DNA of 64,000 bases from an uncultured Lachnospiraceae bacterium (GTDB lineage: Bacteria > Bacillota > Clostridia > Lachnospirales > Lachnospiraceae): contig CATKXY010000006.1 in NCBI GenBank assembly GCA_949840915.1, forward strand, positions 1 through 64,000. The letters run 5' to 3'. Position numbers and translations under genes: made by a program. The notes below the pieces were generated by a model. The model saw nothing but the letters and a program-made list of their open reading frames with translations, had not been told where the DNA came from and searched no databases. This document shows positions 35,553 to 46,136 of this stretch, piece by piece. Numbering within the stretch: the stretch's first letter is position 1; each line of letters opens with the position of its first letter.

Positions 35553-36938
35553 TCATTTGCCGCTCAAATACTCATCAATTCCTTTTGCAGCCGCCTTTCC
35601 TGCACCCATGGCGAGAATTACCGTGGCTGCGCCGGTCACTGCGTCGCCGCCGGCATACACTCCTTCTTTCGTGGTCTTGCCGTTTGCCTCGTCCGCCACG
35701 ATACACTTCCATTTATTGATCTCAAGTCCCTCTGTGGTAGAGGAGATCAAAGGATTCGGAGAAGTTCCAAGAGACATGATGACTGTGTCCACCTCCATGG
35801 TAAACTCCGAATCGGGAATCTCCACAGGCCTCCTTCTGCCGGAATCATCCGGCTCACCCAGCTCCATTCTGATACACTTCATGCCTGTCACCCAGCCCTT
35901 CTCGTCGGAGAGTATCTCCGTGGGATTGGTGAGCAGATCAAAGAGGATTCCCTCCTCCTTGGCATGATGAACCTCCTCCACTCTTGCGGGAAGCTCTTCC
36001 TCGCTCCTGCGGTATACGATATGCACCTCCGCGCCCAGACGAAGCGCAGTCCTTGCCGCATCCATGGCCACATTGCCTCCGCCCACTACCGCAACCTTTT
36101 TGCCGCGCATAATGGGGGTATTGGAGTTCTCGTCAAAGGCCTTCATCAGGTTGCTTCTGGTCAGATACTCGTTAGCGGAAAATACGCCGTTTGCATTTTC
36201 TCCCGGAATGCCCATAAATTTGGGCAGACCCGCACCCGAACCGATAAATACGGCCGAAAATCCTTCCTCATCCATAAGCTCGTCGATGGTGACAGCCTTG
36301 CCGATCACTACATTGGTCTCTATCTTGACTCCCAGAGATTTCACATTTTCGATTTCCTTTGCAACTACAGCTTCCTTGGGGAGACGAAACTCCGGAATGC
36401 CATACACCAGCACACCGCCCGGCTCATGCAGCGCCTCAAAAATCGTCACGTCATAGCCCATCTTCGCCAGATCACCCGCACAGGTGAGTCCCGCAGGACC
36501 GGATCCGATGACTGCCACCTTTTTGCCTTTTTTCTCCTTTGCGCTCTGGGGTTTCACACCGTTCTCGCCCGCCCAGTCTGCCACAAAACGCTCCAGCTTC
36601 CCGATGGAGATCGGCTCACCCTTAATTCCCCGGATGCATTTACCCTCGCACTGGCTCTCCTGCGGACACACGCGTCCGCACACTGCGGGCAGAGCGCTGG
36701 ATTCGCTGATCACCTGATAGGCCGCCTCCACATCTCCTTCTTTCAATTTCTCAATAAAACCGGGAATATCGATAGCCACGGGACAACCCTTGACACACTG
36801 CGCATTCTTGCAGTTGATGCATCTTGCCGCCTCCTCCATGGCCTCCTCTTTGTTATATCCCAGACATACTTCCTCAAAATTTGCCGCGCGCACTTTTGCA
36901 TCCTGCTCTCTCACAGGCACTTTCTTCAACACATCCAT
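35553..36938 (-). CDS. nfnB: NfnB-like large subunit / NADPH-dependent glutamate synthase-type oxidoreductase
   Basis: A 461-residue iron-sulfur flavoprotein. N-terminal cysteines (RCINCKNAQCVKGCP and CGRVCPQESQCEGKC) hold [4Fe-4S] clusters; two nucleotide-binding motifs follow, IGSGPAGLTCAGDLAKMG for FAD and VGGGNVAMDAARTALRLG for NADPH. Alone it resembles the small subunit of glutamate synthase. Next to the FAD/NAD-binding subunit gene (14 bases upstream), however, it is most likely NfnB of the electron-bifurcating transhydrogenase, which couples NADH and reduced ferredoxin to NADP reduction. The stand-alone glutamate synthase name is the alternative. Confidence 0.85.
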   Translation of the reverse strand: MDVLKKVPVREQDAKVRAANFEEVCLGYNKEEAMEEAARCINCKNAQCVKGCPVAIDIPGFIEKLKEGDVEAAYQVISESSALPAVCGRVCPQESQCEGKCIRGIKGEPISIGKLERFVADWAGENGVKPQSAKEKKGKKVAVIGSGPAGLTCAGDLAKMGYDVTIFEALHEPGGVLVYGIPEFRLPKEAVVAKEIENVKSLGVKIETNVVIGKAVTIDELMDEEGFSAVFIGSGAGLPKFMGIPGENANGVFSANEYLTRSNLMKAFDENSNTPIMRGKKVAVVGGGNVAMDAARTALRLGAEVHIVYRRSEEELPARVEEVHHAKEEGILFDLLTNPTEILSDEKGWVTGMKCIRMELGEPDDSGRRRPVEIPDSEFTMEVDTVIMSLGTSPNPLISSTTEGLEINKWKCIVADEANGKTTKEGVYAGGDAVTGAATVILAMGAGKAAAKGIDEYLSGK

Positions 36939-36952
36939 CGTCCTTCTCCTTT

Positions 36953-37828
36953 CTAGCAGTTGCCGCAGCCGCCGTGATGCGTACTGCCTTCCTCTAAGGC
37001 GAGCTGCGCTCTGCCCTCCTGGGTCTTGTAAATCTGCTGGCGTCTCATGGCCTCGTCAAAATTCACCGCATGTCCGTCAAACTCCGGTCCGTCCACACAC
37101 GCAAATTTCACCTTTCCGCCCACAGTAACCCTGCAGGCGCCGCACATTCCCGTGCCGTCCACCATGATGGGATTGAGACTGACCACCGTAGGGATTCCAA
37201 GTTCCTCTGTCAGGAGACACACAAATTTCATCATGATCATCGGGCCGATCGCGATACAGAGATCATATGTTTTTCCTTCGCCCACCAGATCCTTCAGCGT
37301 CTGAGTCACCATACCGCTTCTGCCGTAGGAACCGTCGTCTGTAGTCACATAGAGATTGCCGGCCACAGCCTCCATCTCCTTCTCGAGAATCAGCAGATCC
37401 TTCGTTTTGCTGCCCACGATGACGTCCGCATCCACACCCTGCTCATGCAGCCATTTCACCTGGGGATAAACAGGCGCAGCGCCCACACCGCCCGCAACAA
37501 AGACAATCTTCTTCTGTCTGAGACTCTCTATCTCCTCACTCACCAGCTCGGAGGCGCAGCCCAGAGGACCTACAAAATCATGAAATGCATCCCCTTCGTT
37601 TAATTCCGCCATCATTCCGGTACCTGCTCCCACTGTCTGGAACACGATGGTAACTGTCCCCGCAGTTCTGTCATAATCACAGATCGTCAGAGGAATCCGC
37701 TCTCCCTCCTCATCCATTCTCACTATGACAAACTGTCCCGGCTGACAGGACTTTGCCACGCGTTTCGCCTCCACATCCATCAAATAGATGTTGGCGGCCA
37801 GCTCCTGTTTCTTCAAAATCTTGTACAT
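36953..37828 (-). CDS. nfnA: NfnA-like FAD/NAD-binding subunit with [2Fe-2S] cluster
   Basis: A 291-residue subunit of the dihydroorotate dehydrogenase electron-transfer (PyrK-like) family. It has an FAD domain (CQPGQFVIVRMDEEGERIPL), an NAD domain (FVAGGVGAAPVYPQVKWL) and C-terminal cysteines DGTGMCGACRVTVGGKVKF for the [2Fe-2S] cluster. There is no pyrD neighbour; the partner is the NfnB-like protein encoded 14 bases downstream, which supports NfnA. Start ATG 37828 has GAGAGGTGA upstream. Confidence 0.86.
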   Translation of the reverse strand: MYKILKKQELAANIYLMDVEAKRVAKSCQPGQFVIVRMDEEGERIPLTICDYDRTAGTVTIVFQTVGAGTGMMAELNEGDAFHDFVGPLGCASELVSEEIESLRQKKIVFVAGGVGAAPVYPQVKWLHEQGVDADVIVGSKTKDLLILEKEMEAVAGNLYVTTDDGSYGRSGMVTQTLKDLVGEGKTYDLCIAIGPMIMMKFVCLLTEELGIPTVVSLNPIMVDGTGMCGACRVTVGGKVKFACVDGPEFDGHAVNFDEAMRRQQIYKTQEGRAQLALEEGSTHHGGCGNC

Positions 37829-37875
37829 ACGCTCACCTCTCTGTAAATTTATTGTAGTCCACTCTTATAGCTGAC

Positions 37876-39303
37876 TCATAACTCACTCAATTGATAACTT
37901 CCGTCCTCTATCTGCAGTCTGTATAAATACCCGGAATACGCGTTGACCGCATAATAATTGCCGGAATACGCCGCAATACCCTGTGCGTCCACAAACAGCT
38001 CCGCCACCACATAAAAAGCATTGATGTCATTGATGTCGATCACATAGAGATATTGATACTGATAACAGGCCTCCGAGTCGTCAAAATTTCCGAAATCATC
38101 CACAATCTTACCTGTATCCAGCGCATGCTTACGCACCTTGTCCACCGCCAGCTCCGGAGTCACATCCGTATCCAGCTCAAAGGTAAATACCCGTTCCACC
38201 ACCACGCTGCTGCGCCCGGGCTCCAGCCGCGCAAACTGAAATGTACTCACCCCGAGAGGCATGGGGATAGGCTCCGTATACTGCGCCGAGTTCATGGTAG
38301 GCGCTGTCCCGTTAGTCGTGTAATAGACATTCTCCGCATCATTCACCACAGTGATCAGAACCGGCGTATCATATTCTCCCCCGTCCACATTGAGCAGGGG
38401 CGGTTCGAGTTCCTCAACATGAATGTGATACACAGCGTCCGCAATCTCGCTGGCCACACCGTTCTCGTTCACGAAGACTGCCTGTACCTCATAATCCCCG
38501 TTCTCCAGCAGAATGGGAGTCGTATAACGCTCGTCTCCTTCGTCCGGCACGGTTCCGTCCAGAGTGTAATAGATATTCCCCTTCCCCGTCACCGTAAGCT
38601 TTAGGGCTTTCACCTCATCATAGTCCCCGCCCGGCACGCTGAACTGAGGCATCTGTGCCAGATAGCTCTGATAAGTTGTCCTGATCGATTCGTTTTCACA
38701 GGTAAGCAGCATGTCGTTGATGGTCTGATAATCTTCTCTGGCCCGGTAAAGAGCGATCAGCTTTCCGTATGCACTTGAAAGCTGTTCCGAGTCCGCATTG
38801 GGATCCTCCACAATACGGCGCAGCCAGAATTCGTATTCCGTCCTGTCATTCTCCAAAAAATATACATCCGCCAGTTCCAGCTTCAGATCAACATTAAACC
38901 TGTCAAGTTCCATGGCGCGGTTATAGTACCGGATCGCCCTCTCATACTGCCCTGCCGCAGTCGCTCTTTGGGCGCTCTCTGTCTGATAATCGGGAGAATA
39001 GTATTGGAATATCCTTACACCTCCCGCAGCCAGGAAAAGCACCAGCAGTCCCATACCGATCCATAACGCCAACGGCCGGACTCTCTGTCCCAGGGGGACG
39101 GGCCGTGTTTCCTCATCCGGCTCTGCGCTCTTCTCAGACGTTCTTTGCTGCCGTCCCACATCATCCAGTATATGTCCCAGACTCTGCTCAATATTACGCT
39201 CCAGTTCCGGCTCAAAGTCCGGCACTATATGGATATCCTCGCCGCAATTCTCGCAATAGAGACGGCCCTCCTTCATCTCTGCCCCGCAATTTGGACATTT
39301 CAT
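37876..39303 (-). CDS. zinc-ribbon, membrane-anchored TPR protein with two CHB_HEX-type domains
   Basis: A 475-residue protein. A zinc ribbon opens it (MKCPNCGAEMKEGRLYCENC), followed by an acidic linker, one membrane helix (about 78-96), TPR-like repeats (AGQYERAIRYYNRAMELDRFN), then two related domains of about 80 residues. Each contains a YYTLDGT or YYTTNGT motif as in the chitobiase/beta-hexosaminidase C-terminal fold. The final region is unique. The zinc ribbon would be cytoplasmic and the rest outside. Function unknown; an envelope scaffold or glycan-interacting role is only a guess. ATG 39303 has GAGAGGAA upstream. Confidence 0.75.
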   Translation of the reverse strand: MKCPNCGAEMKEGRLYCENCGEDIHIVPDFEPELERNIEQSLGHILDDVGRQQRTSEKSAEPDEETRPVPLGQRVRPLALWIGMGLLVLFLAAGGVRIFQYYSPDYQTESAQRATAAGQYERAIRYYNRAMELDRFNVDLKLELADVYFLENDRTEYEFWLRRIVEDPNADSEQLSSAYGKLIALYRAREDYQTINDMLLTCENESIRTTYQSYLAQMPQFSVPGGDYDEVKALKLTVTGKGNIYYTLDGTVPDEGDERYTTPILLENGDYEVQAVFVNENGVASEIADAVYHIHVEELEPPLLNVDGGEYDTPVLITVVNDAENVYYTTNGTAPTMNSAQYTEPIPMPLGVSTFQFARLEPGRSSVVVERVFTFELDTDVTPELAVDKVRKHALDTGKIVDDFGNFDDSEACYQYQYLYVIDINDINAFYVVAELFVDAQGIAAYSGNYYAVNAYSGYLYRLQIEDGSYQLSEL

Positions 39304-39329
39304 ATGCTGTTCCTCTCTTATTTGCAGGC

Positions 39330-40175
39330 TTATTGCTGTAATGCAACAGACTCCACACAATTATTCATCAACATGGCAATCGTCATGGGACCCACGCCTC
39401 CCGGCACAGGAGTGATCGCACTGCAGAGCGGCTCCACACTCTCAAAGTCCACGTCTCCGCAGAGCTTATTGTTCTCATTTCGATGAATACCTACATCGAT
39501 TACCACGGCTCCTTCTTTTACATAATCCGCCGTGATCATTTTCGGTTTTCCCACTGCCGCCACCAGAATATCGGCGCGCTTAGTCACCTCCTGCAGATCC
39601 TTAGTCCTGCTGTGAGTCACAGTGACCGTTCCGTTCTCCCGAAGCAGCAAAAGCGCCATGGGTTTTCCGACGATATTGCTCCGGCCGATGACAACGCATT
39701 CCTTTCCCGCAATCTCCACGCCGGAGCGTTTTAAGAGCTGAATGATGCCCGCAGGCGTGCAGGAGACAAACCCGGGCTTCCCGATACACAGCGCTCCCAC
39801 ATTCTGAGGATGAAAACCGTCCACATCCTTTCTGGCATCAATAGCGTCCAGAACCTTCTCCTCATCGATATGTCCCGGCAGAGGAAGCTGCACCAGAATG
39901 CCGTTCACATCCTTTCTGCCGTTCAACTCTGCGATCAGCTCCAAAAGCTCACTCTCCGTGGTCTCCCCGGGCAGCTCATAAGCCAGGGAACGAATGCCCA
40001 CATATTCACAGGCCTTTTTCTTATTTCCCACATAAACGGTGGAGGCGGGATCACTTCCCACCTGGATGACGGCCAGAGTCACCTCAATCCCCTCTGCCTT
40101 CATCCCGGCCACCCTGTCCCTGCACTCATCCTTTATCTGTGCCGCAATCGCCTTGCCGTCAATCAGTTTTGCCAT
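39330..40175 (-). CDS. folD: methylenetetrahydrofolate dehydrogenase / cyclohydrolase FolD
   Basis: A 281-residue bifunctional enzyme interconverting methylene-, methenyl- and formyl-THF. The catalytic Lys is in YVGNKKKACEYVGI, the substrate motif is KDVDGFHPQNVG, the NADP region GRSNIVGKPMALLL, and the C-terminal signature PVPGGVGPMTIAMLM. ATG 40175 has AGGAGAGA upstream. It follows fhs by 47 bases; together they form the formate-to-methylene-THF branch used in purine synthesis and acetogenesis-type metabolism. Confidence 0.97.
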   Translation of the reverse strand: MAKLIDGKAIAAQIKDECRDRVAGMKAEGIEVTLAVIQVGSDPASTVYVGNKKKACEYVGIRSLAYELPGETTESELLELIAELNGRKDVNGILVQLPLPGHIDEEKVLDAIDARKDVDGFHPQNVGALCIGKPGFVSCTPAGIIQLLKRSGVEIAGKECVVIGRSNIVGKPMALLLLRENGTVTVTHSRTKDLQEVTKRADILVAAVGKPKMITADYVKEGAVVIDVGIHRNENNKLCGDVDFESVEPLCSAITPVPGGVGPMTIAMLMNNCVESVALQQ

Positions 40176-40222
40176 TGTCTCTCTCCTATCTTGATATTTG
40201 TACTTTCGCGCCGCCATACGGT

Positions 40223-41893
40223 CTAAAACAGACCGGTAATCTTTCCCTCGTCATCCACGTCAATCCTGCAGGCCGCCGGTTCTACAGGCAGCCCGGGCAT
40301 GGTCATCACCGCCCCTGTCAGCGCCACCACAAAGCCTGCACCCGCAGATACATAGACTTCTCTCACATTGATCTCAAAGCCGACGGGACGTCCTAAAAGC
40401 GCAGGGTCATCCGACAGGGAATAGGGATTCTTTGCCATGCAGACGGGAAAGCTGCCATAGCCGAGCTTCTCCAGATTCTTCATCTGTTTCAGTGCAGCCG
40501 GAGTAAATGTCACGCCTCCCGCACCATAAATTTCACAGGCGACTTTCTCAATCTTCTCCCTGAGACTCTGATCATTCTCATAGAGCACTCTGAAATGGCT
40601 CTCCTTGTGCTCCAGTGTCTCCAGCACCTTCTCCGCCAGCTCGATACCGCCCTCGCCGCCCTTCTCCCACACGCGGGAGAGTGCGAAAGCGCAGTCCCTG
40701 GACTCACAGAAGTTTTTCACAAACTCCAGCTCTCTCTCAGTATCAGACACAAAGGCATTCAGGGTAACCACCACCGGGACGCCGTATTTTTGCAGATTTT
40801 CCATATGCTTTTCCAGATTGACGATCCCCTTGTGCAGAGCCTCCAGATTCTCCTGATTCAGATCGGCTTTCGGCACACCGCCGTTGTATTTCAGAGCACG
40901 CACCGTTGCCACCAGCACCGCAGCATCCGGCTTCAGCCCCGCCATATTGCATTTGATGTCAAAGAACTTCTCCGCGCCCAGATCCGCACCGAATCCCGCC
41001 TCCGTGATACAGTAATCCGCCATTTTCAGGGCAGCTTTTGTGGCCCGCACAGAATTACAGCCATGAGCGATATTGGCAAAGGGTCCGCCATGTACCAGCG
41101 CAGGCGTATGCTCCAGTGTCTGGATCAGATTGGGCTTCATAGCGTCCTTTAAAAGCGCAGCCATGGCTCCCACCGCCTGAAGATCCCCCGCAGTGACAGG
41201 CTCTCCCGAATAGCTGTAGGCCACCACCACTCTGGACAACCGCTCCTTCAGATCCTTCATATCGGCAGCCAGGCAGAGAATTGCCATGATCTCGCTGGCC
41301 ACGGTAATAATAAAATGATCTTCCCTTACAAAACCGTCGCTTTTTCCGCCCATGCCTATCACAATATTCCGCAGCGCGCGGTCGTTCATATCCTCACAGC
41401 GTTTCCACACGATCTGCCTGGTGTCGATCCCCAGCGCATTGCCCTGCTGGATATGATTGTCCAGGAGAGCCGCCAGCAGATTGTTGGCGGAGGTGACAGC
41501 ATGAAAATCCCCCGTAAAATGAAGATTCAGCTCTTCCATAGGAACCACCTGGGCATAGCCGCCTCCTGCAGCGCCGCCCTTTAACCCGAAACAGGGTCCC
41601 AGAGAAGGCTCCCGCAGCGCGATCACGGCATTCTTTCCCAGTTTTCCAAAAGCCTGACCCAGTCCCACGGTAGTGGTGGTTTTTCCCTCCCCCGCCGGAG
41701 TGGGATTGATGGCCGTGACCAGAATCAGCTTGCCGTCCGGCTGCTCCTCCAGACGTTTTAAATAGGTATCAGAGAGCTTTGCCTTGTACCTGCCGTAAAG
41801 CTCAAGCTCCTCTCCGGGAATGCCCGCGGCAGCCGCAATCTCTGTAATCGGCTTCAGTTTTGCCTCCTGGGCAATCTCAATATCCGTCTTCAT
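40223..41893 (-). CDS. fhs: formate--tetrahydrofolate ligase
   Basis: A 556-residue ATP-dependent ligase making 10-formyl-THF from formate. The nucleotide-binding loop [29 protein letters not shown] block ([20 protein letters not shown]) and the C-terminal [15 protein letters not shown] are normal for the family, and the length is normal. The ATG at 41893 begins two bases after the ftsK stop, with GGAGGAG provided by the end of ftsK, so the two genes are coupled. It works with folD downstream. Confidence 0.97.
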   Translation of the reverse strand: MKTDIEIAQEAKLKPITEIAAAAGIPGEELELYGRYKAKLSDTYLKRLEEQPDGKLILVTAINPTPAGEGKTTTTVGLGQAFGKLGKNAVIALREPSLGPCFGLKGGAAGGGYAQVVPMEELNLHFTGDFHAVTSANNLLAALLDNHIQQGNALGIDTRQIVWKRCEDMNDRALRNIVIGMGGKSDGFVREDHFIITVASEIMAILCLAADMKDLKERLSRVVVAYSYSGEPVTAGDLQAVGAMAALLKDAMKPNLIQTLEHTPALVHGGPFANIAHGCNSVRATKAALKMADYCITEAGFGADLGAEKFFDIKCNMAGLKPDAAVLVATVRALKYNGGVPKADLNQENLEALHKGIVNLEKHMENLQKYGVPVVVTLNAFVSDTERELEFVKNFCESRDCAFALSRVWEKGGEGGIELAEKVLETLEHKESHFRVLYENDQSLREKIEKVACEIYGAGGVTFTPAALKQMKNLEKLGYGSFPVCMAKNPYSLSDDPALLGRPVGFEINVREVYVSAGAGFVVALTGAVMTMPGLPVEPAACRIDVDDEGKITGLF

Positions 41894-41894
41894 A

Positions 41895-44669
41895 TCATAT
41901 CTCCTCCAGCAGCTGTTCAAACTGTTCCATGCTCATCAGCACCTTACGGGGCTTGGTTCCCTCCTCCTCGCCCACAACGCCGTATTCGCAGAGCTGATCC
42001 ATAATGCGGGCCGCCCTGTTAAAGCCGATTTTCAGCACCCGCTGCAGCATACCGATGGACGCTTTGTCCTTGTCAATCAGAAAACGTCCCGCCTCGGCAA
42101 AGTATTCGTCCCGGGCCCCTGCGCCGCCGTTTTCGCCGGCGCTTCCGGCCCCCGCTCCGGTATCCAGGCTCTTAATCTTTTCCTCGATATCCTCCGCGTA
42201 GGTATTTCCAAGCATCTGGTTTTTCAAAAAGTCCACCACATCCGACACTTCTTTGTCAGACACAAAGGCTCCCTGAATACGGGCAGGCTTGGAATAGCCC
42301 TGGGGATAAAAAAGCATATCCCCCTTGCCCAGAAGCTTCTCCGCTCCCACCATATCCAGAATGGTTCGTGAGTCCACGCCGCTGGACACTGCAAACGCCA
42401 CCCGGCTGGGCATATTGGCCTTGATCAGGCCCGTAATGACATCCACGCTGGGCCGCTGGGTCGCGATGATCAAATGAATACCGCAGGCTCTCGCCAGCTG
42501 AGCCAGACGGCAGATGGATTCCTCCACTTCGCCGGGACTCACCATCATCAGATCCGCCAGCTCGTCCACAATGATCACGATCTGGGGCAGCTTATCCTCC
42601 GCCTCCTCGCCGCTCTCTCTCAGGTTCTCCAGCTTTTTATTATAGCCCTTCAGATCACGGACGTTGAAATCCGCAAACTTGCGGTATCTGTCCTCCATCT
42701 CGGACACCGCCCAATGCAGAGCAGCCGACGCTTTCTTGGGATCGGTCACCACAGGGATCAGCAGATGAGGGATCCCATTGTACACCGACAGCTCCACCAC
42801 CTTGGGATCCACCATGATCAGCTTCACATCATCAGGATGAGCCTTGTATAAAATACTCATGATCAATGTGTTGATACACACTGATTTACCGGAACCGGTG
42901 GAACCCGCAATCAACATATGCGGCATCTTGGCAATATCCGCCACCACCGTCTTGCCGGCGATATCCTTTCCCACGGCAAAGGCGAGATTGGAAGGGAAAT
43001 TCTTAAACTCCTGGCTCTCCAGCAGATCTCTGAGAGCCACTGTCATATTCTCCTTGTTCGGCACCTCGATACCGATGGCGGCCTTGCCGGGAATAGGCGC
43101 TTCGATACGAATATCCGTAGCTGCCAGATTCAGCTTGATATCATCTGTCAGCCCTACGATCTTAGACACTTTAACTCCCTGTTCCGGCTGCAGCTCATAA
43201 CGGGTGACGCTGGGTCCCTGACTGATATCGGTTATGGTCACCTTCACGCCGAAAGTACCCAGCGTCTGCTGGAGGCGCATGGCGGTCTCCTTCAGCTCCC
43301 GGGTGGAATCCCCTGCGGCCGGAGCGCCTTTCTGCAGTCTGGAGAGCGGCGGAAACATATATTTCTTAGGCATCTTTTTCTCGGCGCTGCGCATTTCTTT
43401 CTGCATCTGACTCTCCGCAGGGGACAATCCGTCGTCCTGCGGCGCCTGTGCACGTGGCTTTACGCCGGCGCAGGGAGCGGCCTGCTCCGTCACACCCTCC
43501 TTATGTACCCGGATCTGCTCTGCCTGACGGGTGAGCGGCAGCTCCTCATATTCGGATGCGGCCGCAGTCCCGACCTCCGCTTCGACATTGTTCCTGCTAT
43601 CAATCGGAGGCTCCTCTGAAACCTCCGTCAGATTTACCTGATGCGCGGTGCGCACCCGGATTCTTTCAAACGCGGCCATATCCTCTGCCTGCAAATCCCC
43701 GGGGTTCTGTGCAGGCACCGCGCCCTCCGCAGACTCCGCAGAAGACTCCTGATATATGATCTCATGTATATCGCCCCGGCGCTTTCGATCCTCCTGCTTC
43801 TTCAGCGTGGTATCCGCCATAACGCCGGACACCTTTTTCTCCATGCGCAGAATCCTCTCGTTCTCCTTCTCTTCCGCTCTCAGCCGGCGCTCTTCCCTGC
43901 GGGCCTCTCTGTCCCGCATGCGTTCCGCGCTCTGCTCTTCGCGAAGCCGCTCCTGCTCCTCCCTGCGAAGCCTTGCCGCCTCACGCCTCTGCTGGGCATC
44001 CTCCCTGCGGGATTCCCTGTCCCACATGCGTTCCGGGTCCGTCACAGAAAGCTCTCTCAGGCGGTCGGATCCGTCGCGCACACGGCTCAAAAGAGAGCGT
44101 TCCGTCACCAGGATCAGACTGACGGCCGAACACAGGATCACAACCAGGACCGCACCCACAGCCCCCAGATTGTGCCAAAGCAGATAAGCCAGAGTCCCCC
44201 CCAGCACTCCGCCGCCCTTTCTTCCCTGGCTGCAGCTTGAATAAATCGTCCTGATATCATAACCTTCCATGGAAGTCACCGGGCCTGCAAGCAGTTCACA
44301 TATCACCCCCGCCATGAGAAACAGTACAATTCCCGCAATCAGTTTGCGCAGGGCAGTGGGACTTCCCTCGTTGGCAAACCAGAATGCCGCCGCCACAAAT
44401 ATCAAAACCGGTGTCACATAGGCAGTAAATCCGAAAATGCCAAACAGGATACTCCGAATGCCGTTGCCCACAGGACCGACTATGCCGAAATTGCACAAAA
44501 ACAGCAATACCATTGCCACGAAGAGTACGATCAAACCAATCTCATGAAAAAGCTCTCTATCCTGCTGTGCCTGTCTCTCCGCCGCTTTTCTCGCAGCCGC
44601 GGACCGGCCTGAACCGCCCCTGCCTGAATTTGTCTTTCTCTGTGTAGATTTACCTGACGAAGAAGCCAT
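41895..44669 (-). CDS. ftsK: FtsK/SpoIIIE DNA translocase
   Basis: A 924-residue membrane-bound DNA pump that clears chromosomes from the septum and, in spore formers, can fill the forespore. About four N-terminal helices (45-200) are followed by an Arg/Glu-rich linker and the motor: Walker [15 protein letters not shown], Walker [14 protein letters not shown]. The C-terminal winged-helix gamma domain ([21 protein letters not shown]) reads orientation sequences. ATG 44669 has AGGAAG upstream and the gene has its own promoter at 44739-44767. Upstream lies a pseudogene, then tepA, which adjoins spoIIIE in Bacillus. Confidence 0.96.
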   Translation of the reverse strand: MASSSGKSTQRKTNSGRGGSGRSAAARKAAERQAQQDRELFHEIGLIVLFVAMVLLFLCNFGIVGPVGNGIRSILFGIFGFTAYVTPVLIFVAAAFWFANEGSPTALRKLIAGIVLFLMAGVICELLAGPVTSMEGYDIRTIYSSCSQGRKGGGVLGGTLAYLLWHNLGAVGAVLVVILCSAVSLILVTERSLLSRVRDGSDRLRELSVTDPERMWDRESRREDAQQRREAARLRREEQERLREEQSAERMRDREARREERRLRAEEKENERILRMEKKVSGVMADTTLKKQEDRKRRGDIHEIIYQESSAESAEGAVPAQNPGDLQAEDMAAFERIRVRTAHQVNLTEVSEEPPIDSRNNVEAEVGTAAASEYEELPLTRQAEQIRVHKEGVTEQAAPCAGVKPRAQAPQDDGLSPAESQMQKEMRSAEKKMPKKYMFPPLSRLQKGAPAAGDSTRELKETAMRLQQTLGTFGVKVTITDISQGPSVTRYELQPEQGVKVSKIVGLTDDIKLNLAATDIRIEAPIPGKAAIGIEVPNKENMTVALRDLLESQEFKNFPSNLAFAVGKDIAGKTVVADIAKMPHMLIAGSTGSGKSVCINTLIMSILYKAHPDDVKLIMVDPKVVELSVYNGIPHLLIPVVTDPKKASAALHWAVSEMEDRYRKFADFNVRDLKGYNKKLENLRESGEEAEDKLPQIVIIVDELADLMMVSPGEVEESICRLAQLARACGIHLIIATQRPSVDVITGLIKANMPSRVAFAVSSGVDSRTILDMVGAEKLLGKGDMLFYPQGYSKPARIQGAFVSDKEVSDVVDFLKNQMLGNTYAEDIEEKIKSLDTGAGAGSAGENGGAGARDEYFAEAGRFLIDKDKASIGMLQRVLKIGFNRAARIMDQLCEYGVVGEEEGTKPRKVLMSMEQFEQLLEEI

Positions 44670-44738
44670 CGCGCTTCCTACCTCTCTGTTTACGTTTTTA
44701 ATTCTGATAAAACCTGTATGTAACATTCCTGAAGTATT

Positions 44739-44767
44739 AGTATAGCATTTTTCTTGTATCTTGTCAC
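44739..44767 (-). promoter_or_regulatory. promoter of ftsK
   Basis: The minus strand has GTGACA (44767-44762), 17 bases, then TGC TATACT (-10 at 44744-44739) with the TGn extension. Transcription would begin near 44732, a leader of about 60 bases. The rest of 44670-44837 holds nothing else I can identify apart from a short imperfect direct repeat, CAGACCgCAGA / CAGACCaCAGA, near 44790-44835. Confidence 0.7.
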
Positions 44768-44837
44768 CATGTATACAAATTTTTCTGCCGCAGACCGCAG
44801 AACAAAAATAATGTTGATTGCCACAGACCACAGACAA

Positions 44838-44869
44838 AACGGCAGGGACTGATATTAGTCCCTGCCGTT
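44838..44869 (-). terminator. terminator after the surface-protein pseudogene
   Basis: A perfect 13-bp stem, AACGGCAGGGACT with its complement, and a six-base loop, nine bases after the last stop codon. On the minus strand it is followed by TTTTGT, giving a short U-tract. Confidence 0.75.
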
Positions 44870-44878
44870 GCTGTCATG

Positions 44879-45959
44879 TTAATCATCGAGCCAGTCAGAT
44901 CTTTTGAACGCGTCCGGATCACCGCCGTATTTGAGGTACTTTTCCCATGAAACGTCATTGAAATCCGTGCGCTCATTGTTTGCCAGATGGATATCCGTAT
45001 GCGCATACCAAGTAACTTGTTCTATATCTACCATTAGTCCCCCGTAAGGTACTTGAGGCCCTTCCGAAGCAAAATAATAAAAAGGCATCTCGTAACCGCA
45101 CCAACAGCATCTCACGGCAACTGGTGTTTCGCGATAAGGAAAATCTTCGCTTCCGCCTGGCTTCGTCTCGTCGTCGCCCTCCGTCCCGCTGGGCTCTTCA
45201 GTCTCCTCTATTTTGTCTTTGATCGAAAAATTCACATTAAAGCTGCCCGAATAGCTGCCTTTTCCCCTGACCACGATCACCGCCCTGTCGGAAGACTTCA
45301 CATTGTTCTTATAGGCCAATGTGTAATCAACGCCTTTCACAAGCTGCGTTCCGTTTGGATGATAAAGGGTCACCTCAGGTTTGACGGCCTTGCCGGTGCG
45401 TTCCATTGAAACGGCCCCTGCCCGCAATCACTATCCAAGCCGTTCCGGCTTTCACGTTGTTCCTGTAATACTGCACTGATCTGGAATTTGACGTCCTTTT
45501 CGCCGATAAAGCCACCGCCTTCTAACGCGGTGAGCCGCACGATTCCTGTCCCGCTGTCCACGTTGTTCAAGTATGTCACCGTGTAATCCTCGCCCTCGAC
45601 GAGATTGTGCTTCTTGTATTTCACGCTCTTTAACACGCCGGATGTAATCGGTTCTCCCGTATATGCCATCTTGTTGACCAAGACCTTCACGGAAGCCATC
45701 GCCACGTTCTCCGCCGCGTCATACACATAGATTCTCTTGGTGGCAACGCCTTCATAATTTCCTTTGCCAACGACACAGATTCTGTATAGACCGGGCTCGG
45801 TGAGGCTGTCAACATCATACCAGCCGTTTTCATAAACCTGATAGGACACCGTATACCCCTTGTTAATCTTCAGATTCTCGCCATTCACCGCCACCTTGAA
45901 AGGTTTGGGTTTCTGTGCACCGTATTCGGAAGAATTCTTGCAAACATTGTCTTTATCAT
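44879..45959 (-). pseudogene. decayed cell-surface repeat protein gene
   Basis: A good ribosome binding site (GGGAGG) and ATG at 45959 lead into a frame that stops after 24 codons. The coding sense continues in a second frame (about 45894-45460) with ENLKINKGYTVSYQVYENG and a module containing GEDYTVTYLNNVDSGTG. A third frame gives QYYRNNVKAGTAWIVIAGRG (near 45460-45390). A fourth segment, back in another frame, gives GVDYTLAYKNNVKSSDR and an acidic C-terminal domain ending at 44879. The pieces are copies of one roughly 80-residue module (DYT-x-x-Y-x-NNV, then G-x-G-x-Y-x-G). At least three frame breaks or deletions have removed the signal peptide and modules. Promoter and terminator are intact, suggesting recent decay, or sequencing errors. 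Confidence 0.75.
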
Positions 45960-45999
45960 CAATACACCTCCCTGCTAGAATATGCCATTGTCATATCCT

Positions 46000-46028
46000 A
46001 TATTATTCCCGCCGGACCCGCATGTCAA
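46000..46028 (-). promoter_or_regulatory. promoter of the surface-protein pseudogene
   Basis: The minus strand has a perfect TTGACA (46028-46023), 17 bases, then TAATAT (46005-46000). The ribosome binding site and ATG follow about 35-40 bases on. Confidence 0.5.
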
Positions 46029-46136
46029 GCAATATGTCGAATCCTGTTTTGGAAGAAAGTATTGATAATTGCTATCTGTTTTTACATTTGAGCATCGCAG
46101 ATTGACGCACGGTCAGTCCTCCGCAAAGACCGGATC

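Noticed and set aside
35499..36956. A 485-codon open frame on the plus strand opposite nfnB
   Set aside because: Its translation has no recognisable domain and mirrors the nfnB coding strand; nfnB shows clear motifs, so this is a shadow.
35553..37828. Dihydroorotate dehydrogenase electron-transfer unit plus glutamate synthase small subunit as separate functions
   Set aside because: Neither pyrD nor a glutamate synthase large subunit is nearby, and the two genes are adjacent in the order typical of nfnA-nfnB, so one NfnAB complex is simpler.
44838..44869. Mobile inverted repeat
   Set aside because: A 13-bp stem with six-base loop and T-run directly after a stop codon is better explained as a transcription terminator.
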